This document shows, piece after piece, positions 7,245 to 11,803 of a stretch of DNA of 11,803 bases. A model generated the notes under the pieces. That model saw only the letters and a list, made by a program, of their open reading frames with translations. It ran no database searches and was not told where the DNA came from. This stretch comes from Rhodospirillaceae bacterium (GTDB lineage: Bacteria; Pseudomonadota; Alphaproteobacteria; Micavibrionales; UBA2020). Position 1 is the stretch's first letter; each line of letters opens with the position of its first letter. The DNA lies in assembly GCA_003524565.1 (NCBI GenBank), contig DQGU01000047.1, forward strand, positions 1 through 11,803, in the 5' to 3' direction. Both the position numbers and the translations under genes were made by a program.

Positions 7245-7272
7245 CCGCGGGGCGCGGCCGCCGGAATTTTTT
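7245..7272 (+). promoter_or_regulatory. GC-rich hairpin and T run in the aspS leader
   Basis: CCGCG, GGG, CGCGG (7245-7257) can fold into a 5-bp stem, and competing GC-rich pairings exist through GCGGCCGC (7254-7261). TTTTTT follows at 7267-7272, less than 20 nt before the aspS start. The arrangement resembles a weak intrinsic terminator or attenuator, but the T run is nine bases from the stem and no antiterminator or T-box element was recognised. Confidence 0.25.
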
Positions 7273-7290
7273 CTATACCTAGAGGACATC

Positions 7291-9126
7291 ATGCACGCCT
7301 ATCGCTCCCATACTTGTGGTCAGCTTCGCCTTGCCGACAAGGGCCAGACGGTCAAAATCTCCGGCTGGATTCACCGCAAACGCGACCACGGCGGCCTTTT
7401 GTTCATTGACCTGCGCGACCATTACGGCCTGACGCAATGCGTCATCAACACCGACAACGCGGTTTTTGCCGAAATTGAAAAGCTGCGCCTTGAAAACGTG
7501 ATTTGCATCACGGGCGAAGTTCTGGCGCGCACGCCGGAGACCACCAACAAACACCTGCCGACGGGCGAGATTGAAGTGAAGGTGAAAGATTTCACCCTGC
7601 TGTCCGCCCCCGTCAACGACATGCTGCCGCTGCAGGTAAACTCGGATGAGCCTTATGGCGAAGACGTGCGTTTGCGCTACCGCTTCCTCGACCTGCGCCG
7701 CGATGTTTTGCACAAAAACATCGTGCTGCGCAGTGATGTGGTTTCTTCCCTCCGCCGCCGTATGCTGGAGCAGGGGTTCCGCGAATTCCAGACGCCGATT
7801 TTGACGGCGTCCTCGCCCGAAGGGGCACGCGACTTCCTCGTGCCGTCGCGTCTGCATCCGGGCAAATTCTATGCCCTGCCGCAAGCGCCGCAACAGTTCA
7901 AACAGCTGCTGATGATGTCAGGTTTTGACCGCTATTTCCAAATTGCGCCCTGTTTCCGCGACGAAGACGCGCGTGCCGACCGCACGGCGGGCGAGTTTTA
8001 TCAACTCGACATGGAAATGTCGTTCGTGACGCAGGATGATATTTTCAACGTCATGGAAAGCGTGATTGGCGGCATGTTCGAAGAATTTGCGTCCTTCACG
8101 GGCAAAAAATTCGACGTATCTCCCGCGCCGTTCATTCGCATCCCGTTCGATGAATCGATGCTGAAATACGGCAACGACAAGCCGGACCTCAGAAACCCGC
8201 TGCTCATCACCGACGTGACCGAAGTTTTCGCGCGCGAAGATGTCGAATTCAAAGCGTTCAAAGGGGTGATTGCCGCAGGCGGCGTTGTGCGCGCCATCCG
8301 CGCGCCGAAAGTGGGCGACCGTCCGCGCAGCTTCTTCGACAAGCTCAATGACTGGGCGAAGGGCGAAGGCGCCGTCGGTCTTGGCTATGTCGTGTTTGAA
8401 GGGGCGGAGGGCAAAGGCCCCATCGCCAAATTCATTCCCGCCGCCGCGCAGGATGCGCTTAAAAAACTCACGGGCGCAGAAGACGGCGATGCCGTGTTCT
8501 TCGTTTGCGACCAGGCCGCGAAGGCCGCGCCGCTGGCCGGCAAGGCGCGCACCAAAATCGCCGAAGACATGGATATCATCGACAAGTCCAAATTCATGTT
8601 CTGCTGGATTGTCGATTTCCCGATGTTCGAGATTAACGACAAGACGGGCAACATCGACTTCTCCCACAACCCGTTCTCCATGCCTGCGGGCGGGCTCGAC
8701 GCGCTGAACACGCAAGACCCGCTGAAAATCAAAGCGGTGCAGTATGACTGCGTGCTCAACGGGATTGAACTCGCGTCCGGCGGTATCCGCAACCACGTCC
8801 CCGAAGCGATGGAGCGCGCGTTTGAAATCGCGGGCTACCCCAAGGGCGCGGTGCAGGCGAAATTCGGCGGCATGTACAATGCCTTCAAATTCGGCGCCCC
8901 GCCGCATGGCGGCTGTGCATTCGGTATCGACCGCATGGTCATGTTCCTGGCGGACGAGCCGAACGTGCGCGAAGTTATCGCCTTCCCCATGAACCAACAA
9001 GCCGAAGACCTGTTGATGGGCGCGCCGAGCGAGGCCGAACATCACCAGCTGCGCGATGTGCATATCAAACTCGACCTGCCCAAAAAAGCAGAAGCGAAGG
9101 CTGAACCCGTCAAGGCGGCGGGCTGA
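7291..9126 (+). CDS. aspS: Aspartate-tRNA ligase, probably Asp/Asn non-discriminating
   Basis: Class II aminoacyl-tRNA synthetase, 611 residues, a normal bacterial-type length. An N-terminal OB-fold anticodon-binding domain (about 1-110, GWIHRKRDHGG) is followed by the catalytic core, interrupted by a GAD insertion domain (about 290-420). Motif 2 is visible as FRDEDARADRT from Phe222, the aspartate-pocket segment as PQAPQQFKQLL, and motif 3 as GAPPHGGCAFGIDR with Arg548. His33 occupies the place of E. coli Leu30; His there is associated with enzymes that charge both tRNA(Asp) and tRNA(Asn), the latter then amidated by GatCAB. The second marker position appears to be Glu rather than the Gly of Pseudomonas, so this inference is partial. 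AGAGGA before the ATG supports the start. The last 20 residues are a Lys/Ala-rich tail. Confidence 0.97.
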   Translation: MHAYRSHTCGQLRLADKGQTVKISGWIHRKRDHGGLLFIDLRDHYGLTQCVINTDNAVFAEIEKLRLENVICITGEVLARTPETTNKHLPTGEIEVKVKDFTLLSAPVNDMLPLQVNSDEPYGEDVRLRYRFLDLRRDVLHKNIVLRSDVVSSLRRRMLEQGFREFQTPILTASSPEGARDFLVPSRLHPGKFYALPQAPQQFKQLLMMSGFDRYFQIAPCFRDEDARADRTAGEFYQLDMEMSFVTQDDIFNVMESVIGGMFEEFASFTGKKFDVSPAPFIRIPFDESMLKYGNDKPDLRNPLLITDVTEVFAREDVEFKAFKGVIAAGGVVRAIRAPKVGDRPRSFFDKLNDWAKGEGAVGLGYVVFEGAEGKGPIAKFIPAAAQDALKKLTGAEDGDAVFFVCDQAAKAAPLAGKARTKIAEDMDIIDKSKFMFCWIVDFPMFEINDKTGNIDFSHNPFSMPAGGLDALNTQDPLKIKAVQYDCVLNGIELASGGIRNHVPEAMERAFEIAGYPKGAVQAKFGGMYNAFKFGAPPHGGCAFGIDRMVMFLADEPNVREVIAFPMNQQAEDLLMGAPSEAEHHQLRDVHIKLDLPKKAEAKAEPVKAAG

Positions 9127-9127
9127 T

Positions 9128-10465
9128 ATGACGGCGGCGAAAACGCAGCAAACCGGCAATAAAACCGCCGGCACTGACGGCAATTCTCGTATTTCCGGAT
9201 ATGACGGCAATTATTACGCCAGTACGCTGACCGAAGACCGCACATGGCCTGCGCTTGACCGCGCGCTGGAGGCGGAAGTTTGCATCGTTGGCGGCGGTCT
9301 TGCGGGTATGAATACGCTGCTGGGCTTGCGTGAACGCGGCGTCGATGCGGTGCTTTTGGAATCATCGCGCATCGGCTGGGGCGCATCCGGCCGCAACGCC
9401 GGTTTCGTCGCCAAGGGATATGCGGCGGGCGAGGGCAGCCTGCTCGGCAAATACGGCAAGGACAAGGCCAAGCGCCTTGTAACCCTCACCAAAAACGCGC
9501 GCGGGCTTATCCGCGAGCGCATTGCCAAATACGATATCGATTGCGGCCCCGTGGTGGACGGCGTTCTGACGGTGGCGTGGCACGACCATCCGGGGCAGGT
9601 TGTCGATGCTATCCGCTCCGCCAATGAAAATTTCGACCTCGGCTTCGAATTCCGCAGCCGCGAGGAAGTGCGCGAAATGTGCCGCACCAGCCGTTATCAC
9701 GACGGTATTTTTTCCCCGCATGATTTCCAGCTGAACCCGCTGAAACTGCTGCGCGGCCTTGCTGCGGCGGCGGATAAACTGGGCGGCAGGATTTACGAAC
9801 AAAGCGCGGTGACGTCCGTGACCAAAGACGGCGCGGCGTGGCTGGTGAAAACCGCCGCGGGCAGCGTGCGTGCGAAACATGTGGTGCTGTCCACATCGGT
9901 CTATGGCGAGCAGGTGGATAAACGCCTGCAATTCGCGGCTATTCCGGTGCAGACCTACATCATGGTGACAGAGCCTATCAGCGAAGATGCCTATGCCGCA
10001 TCGCTGAACACGAAACATGCCATCTATGATAGCCGTTTTTGCAGCGATTATTACCGCCGTCTGCCCGAAGGGCGTTTGCTGTGGGGCGGGCGCGTCGGTC
10101 TTTTCGCGCATCCTGATAATATTGCGGAGGCGATGACGGGCGATATGCTCAAGGTTTACCCGCAGCTCAAAGGTCTTGTGAAGCCGGCCTTCGCGTGGTC
10201 GGGGCTGCTCAGCTATGCCGCGCATAAAATGCCGATGATTGGGATGCTCGAAGAAGGGCTCTGGTACAATACCGGCTATGGCGGCCATGGCCTTTGCCCG
10301 ACAACGGCGGGCGGTGAAATTATGGCGGCCGCGATTGCGGCGGGCGATGAGGGCTATCATGCCTTTGATGATTTCCGTCTGTCGTTCACGGGCGGCAAGG
10401 CCGGACGCTATGGCGCGCAGATGGTTTATCTGTGGTGGAAGCTGCGAGACCATTTAAATATATGA
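9128..10465 (+). CDS. FAD-dependent oxidoreductase, DadA/OrdL (PuuB-like)
   Basis: A 445-residue flavoprotein of the D-amino-acid oxidase (DAO) family, closest in style to OrdL / gamma-glutamylputrescine oxidases; it should oxidise an amine or amino acid using FAD. The N-terminal Rossmann motif VCIVGGGLAG (Gly55-Gly60) ends at Glu78, the usual ribose-binding acid. GWGASGRNAGF (83-93) is the typical FAD/pyrophosphate segment of this subfamily, and GYGGHGLCPTTAGG near residue 383 closes the flavin site. No signal peptide or membrane segment is seen. The ATG at 9128 lies one base after the aspS stop; the frame is open back to an ATG at 9056 inside aspS, but conserved sequence only begins near residue 25 of the short form. 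Placement implies co-transcription and perhaps re-initiation after aspS. The substrate cannot be read from the sequence. Confidence 0.9.
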   Translation: MTAAKTQQTGNKTAGTDGNSRISGYDGNYYASTLTEDRTWPALDRALEAEVCIVGGGLAGMNTLLGLRERGVDAVLLESSRIGWGASGRNAGFVAKGYAAGEGSLLGKYGKDKAKRLVTLTKNARGLIRERIAKYDIDCGPVVDGVLTVAWHDHPGQVVDAIRSANENFDLGFEFRSREEVREMCRTSRYHDGIFSPHDFQLNPLKLLRGLAAAADKLGGRIYEQSAVTSVTKDGAAWLVKTAAGSVRAKHVVLSTSVYGEQVDKRLQFAAIPVQTYIMVTEPISEDAYAASLNTKHAIYDSRFCSDYYRRLPEGRLLWGGRVGLFAHPDNIAEAMTGDMLKVYPQLKGLVKPAFAWSGLLSYAAHKMPMIGMLEEGLWYNTGYGGHGLCPTTAGGEIMAAAIAAGDEGYHAFDDFRLSFTGGKAGRYGAQMVYLWWKLRDHLNI

Positions 10466-10483
10466 TTTTAATATATAAAATCA
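10463..10483 (+). repeat. AT-rich palindrome at the end of the oxidoreductase gene
   Basis: Eight-base arms TGATTTTA and TAAAATCA flank a five-base ATATA loop, and the left arm contains the oxidoreductase stop codon. AT-only stems with no T run directly after are poor terminators, so this may equally be an operator for the ankyrin gene promoter 24 nt further on. Confidence 0.45.
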
Positions 10484-10506
10484 GAATTATTTTCCCGTAT
10501 TCTTTA

Positions 10507-10535
10507 TTGACATAATGGCGGGCACTTTTTAAAGT
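10507..10535 (+). promoter_or_regulatory. Promoter of the ankyrin-repeat gene
   Basis: A perfect TTGACA (10507-10512), a 17-nt spacer and TAAAGT (10530-10535, four of six). The predicted start near 10542 gives a leader of about 35 nt, with AAGGA (10564-10568) 8 nt before the ATG at 10577. A 14-nt inverted repeat overlaps the -10 box, which suggests repression by a dimeric regulator. Confidence 0.6.
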
Positions 10536-10536
10536 G
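10523..10536 (+). repeat. Palindrome over the -10 box of the ankyrin promoter
   Basis: CACTTT, TT, AAAGTG forms a perfect 14-bp inverted repeat, six bases per arm, covering the -10 element. Its position is that expected of a repressor operator; no regulator gene is nearby to pair with it. Confidence 0.4.
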
Positions 10537-10576
10537 GCGGCATCATTCATATTGCCGATTCATAAGGATTTTTTGC

Positions 10577-11527
10577 ATGAGCGATAAGCCGCAATCCTAC
10601 AGCCTGCGCGAAGATACCCACCACCTTGGCGCGGCGCTGGGACGTTTTTTCAAATCGTTGCGCCTGTTTTTGACAGCGCAGGAAACGCTGGATACGCGCG
10701 TGATGGACGCGGTCAAGGCGGGCGATATTGCGCGCGTGCAAAAAGCGGCAGCCGAAGGCGGCAACGTGAATTATCACCGCAGCTGGGGCGCGGAATCGCC
10801 GCTGACCGAAGCGATTAATGCGGGCAAGCCGGATATGGTCGCGGCGCTTCTGGCGCTGGGGGCAAAGGTGAATTTGAAAATGGGCTACCGCGAGACAACG
10901 CCGATGAGCGCCGCTGTCAAAAAAGGCAATGCGGACATCATGCGCCTGATGCTGGATGCGGGCGGCAATGCCGATGCAAAAACCGAAAGCGGCCTCAGCC
11001 TTTTCACCTATGCCGTTGCGGCCAGAAATGATGCGCTGGCGGATATGATTTTGGCCGCGGGCGCGAAGCCCGATGCGGGTGCGGAGGGCGGCAGCTGGAC
11101 GCCGCTGTTTTACGCGGCGCGCAATAACGATGAAAAGCGCGTGCGCCAGCTTTTGGCGCTGGGCGCGCGTACGCATCTGCGCGACAGGGACGGTAACAGC
11201 GTTTTGGATGTGGCGGAATCGCGCGAACATTTTGCGCTGCGCGCCGTCATTCAGGCACATATCGATGCGCAAACGCCGCCATGGCAGGTGGTGGATGATA
11301 CGACCGTGGCGCATGTCAGCATCCTGCGCGCGCCGGGCTATCGTCTGACCGAAGTTTTCAATTTCAAAACCTGCGAAGCGACGCTGATTACGCACAATTT
11401 CGAAAGCGGCCTCGACAGCACGCAGGTGCGCAGCTTTGACGAGGTGAAAAACAAGGCGGTGATTGAAGAGGCGCAGGCAAAACTGCTCAAAGCCGCCGCG
11501 CCCAAACCGCAAGCCGCCGGAAAGTAA
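10577..11527 (+). CDS. Ankyrin-repeat protein with unassigned C-terminal domain
   Basis: A 316-residue protein, probably a cytoplasmic protein-binding scaffold. About five ankyrin repeats run from residue 39 to 206 with a partial sixth to about 230; typical units include TPMSAAVKKGNADIMRLML and TPLFYAARNNDEKRVRQLL. Residues 1-38 are non-repeat, with an amphipathic stretch (LGRFFKSLRLFLT) but no clear signal peptide, so export is not indicated. Residues about 235-305 are a separate domain beginning WQVVDDTTVAHVSI and containing EVFNFKTCEAT, ending in a helix (EEAQAKLLKAA); I cannot assign it. The gene has its own promoter and is followed 7 nt later by a HAD phosphatase-like gene, so the two are probably one transcript. 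Ankyrin repeats give no enzymatic role; the partner is unknown. Confidence 0.87.
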   Translation: MSDKPQSYSLREDTHHLGAALGRFFKSLRLFLTAQETLDTRVMDAVKAGDIARVQKAAAEGGNVNYHRSWGAESPLTEAINAGKPDMVAALLALGAKVNLKMGYRETTPMSAAVKKGNADIMRLMLDAGGNADAKTESGLSLFTYAVAARNDALADMILAAGAKPDAGAEGGSWTPLFYAARNNDEKRVRQLLALGARTHLRDRDGNSVLDVAESREHFALRAVIQAHIDAQTPPWQVVDDTTVAHVSILRAPGYRLTEVFNFKTCEATLITHNFESGLDSTQVRSFDEVKNKAVIEEAQAKLLKAAAPKPQAAGK

Positions 11528-11534
11528 GCCAGCC

Positions 11535-11803
11535 ATGAGCAAGAAAGATTTCAAATCCGCGCAGGATACACAAAAGCCTTTCGAGGTTTTTCTGGACATG
11601 GACGGCGTTTTATCTGATTTCGACAAGCATGCGCGCGACAACGGCAAGTTTGATGCCAAAGGCCAGCCGAAATGGGATGAACTGGATTTCGGCTGGTGGG
11701 TATCCATGCCCGCGTTCGACGGCATGAAGAAATTCTACGACGACATGAAAGAATTCGGCAAAGTGCGCATGCTGACCGCGCCGACGCCGCGCACCGCCTG
11801 TTT
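11535..11803 (+). CDS. HAD-type 5'-nucleotidase-like protein, 3' end cut by window
   Basis: The first 89 codons of a HAD-superfamily phosphatase, open to the window edge. Motif I is FLDMDGVLSDFD, with nucleophile Asp21 and general acid Asp23, and motif II is probably RMLTAPT with Thr81. DMDGVL-DFD followed by a Phe/Trp-rich cap region (DFGWWVSMPAFDGM) and MLTAPT resembles the 5'(3')-deoxyribonucleotidase (NT5C) family, which dephosphorylates nucleoside monophosphates. With the C-terminal motifs missing this remains tentative. A GGAAAG about ten bases upstream, inside the 3' end of the ankyrin gene, could serve as ribosome binding site. The close spacing implies co-transcription with that gene. 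Confidence 0.75.
   Translation, partial: MSKKDFKSAQDTQKPFEVFLDMDGVLSDFDKHARDNGKFDAKGQPKWDELDFGWWVSMPAFDGMKKFYDDMKEFGKVRMLTAPTPRTAC

Noticed and set aside
9056..9127. Upstream ATG extending the oxidoreductase by 24 residues into aspS
   Set aside because: The added part is Lys/Arg/Cys-rich and reads from the 3' end of aspS; the start one base after the aspS stop fits better.
7918..9210. Long minus-strand open frame opposite aspS (430 codons)
   Set aside because: It lies over a fully convincing AspRS and shows no motif of its own.
9362..10453. Long minus-strand open frame opposite the FAD oxidoreductase
   Set aside because: The plus-strand frame has intact FAD motifs; the antisense translation has none.
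10547..11725. Minus-strand open frame (392 codons) opposite the ankyrin and HAD genes
   Set aside because: It spans two plus-strand genes and a promoter leader, and its translation is compositionally typical of a shadow.

Overview
The window looks like ordinary chromosome from a GC-rich alphaproteobacterium. The evidence is a tight transaldolase / DUF484 / xerC run at the left end, ribonuclease D lying close to aspS, an alphaproteobacterial-type AspRS with 'NGIELASGGIRNH' and 'GAPPHGGCAFGIDR' motifs, and TTGAC-type promoters in short AT-rich gaps. I cannot name the order or genus. I see no tRNA, rRNA, CRISPR array, insertion sequence, integrase att site or broken gene.

Left block (1-3444, plus strand). 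A small transaldolase, a DUF484 protein and the tyrosine recombinase XerC sit 15 nt apart or overlapping, and are almost certainly one transcript. An AT-rich gap of about 100 nt with a TATAAT box then leads to a membrane-anchored staphylococcal-nuclease-like protein. This gene has two plausible starts, each with its own promoter and ribosome binding site.

Middle block (3453-7146). Ribonuclease D is on the minus strand. It ends tail to tail with the nuclease, 8 nt apart, and diverges from two consecutive plus-strand genes for unrecognised membrane proteins. Both membrane proteins read as four N-terminal membrane segments, a cytoplasmic stretch, three further membrane segments and a two-cysteine extracytoplasmic C-terminal domain. 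They look like diverged tandem paralogues set between rnd and aspS, and are the best candidate for something undescribed here.

Right block (7291-11803, plus strand). aspS has its own promoter, which overlaps the stop codon of the second membrane gene, and a leader with a GC-rich hairpin and T run. One nucleotide after aspS begins a DadA/OrdL-like FAD amine or amino-acid oxidoreductase. A separate promoter carrying two palindromes then drives an ankyrin-repeat protein and, 7 nt later, a HAD-type 5'-nucleotidase-like gene cut by the window edge.

Most of the window is housekeeping: sugar-phosphate exchange, chromosome dimer resolution, RNA processing and tRNA charging. The less-explained parts are the paired membrane proteins, the N-terminal region of the nuclease, and the C-terminal domain of the ankyrin protein.
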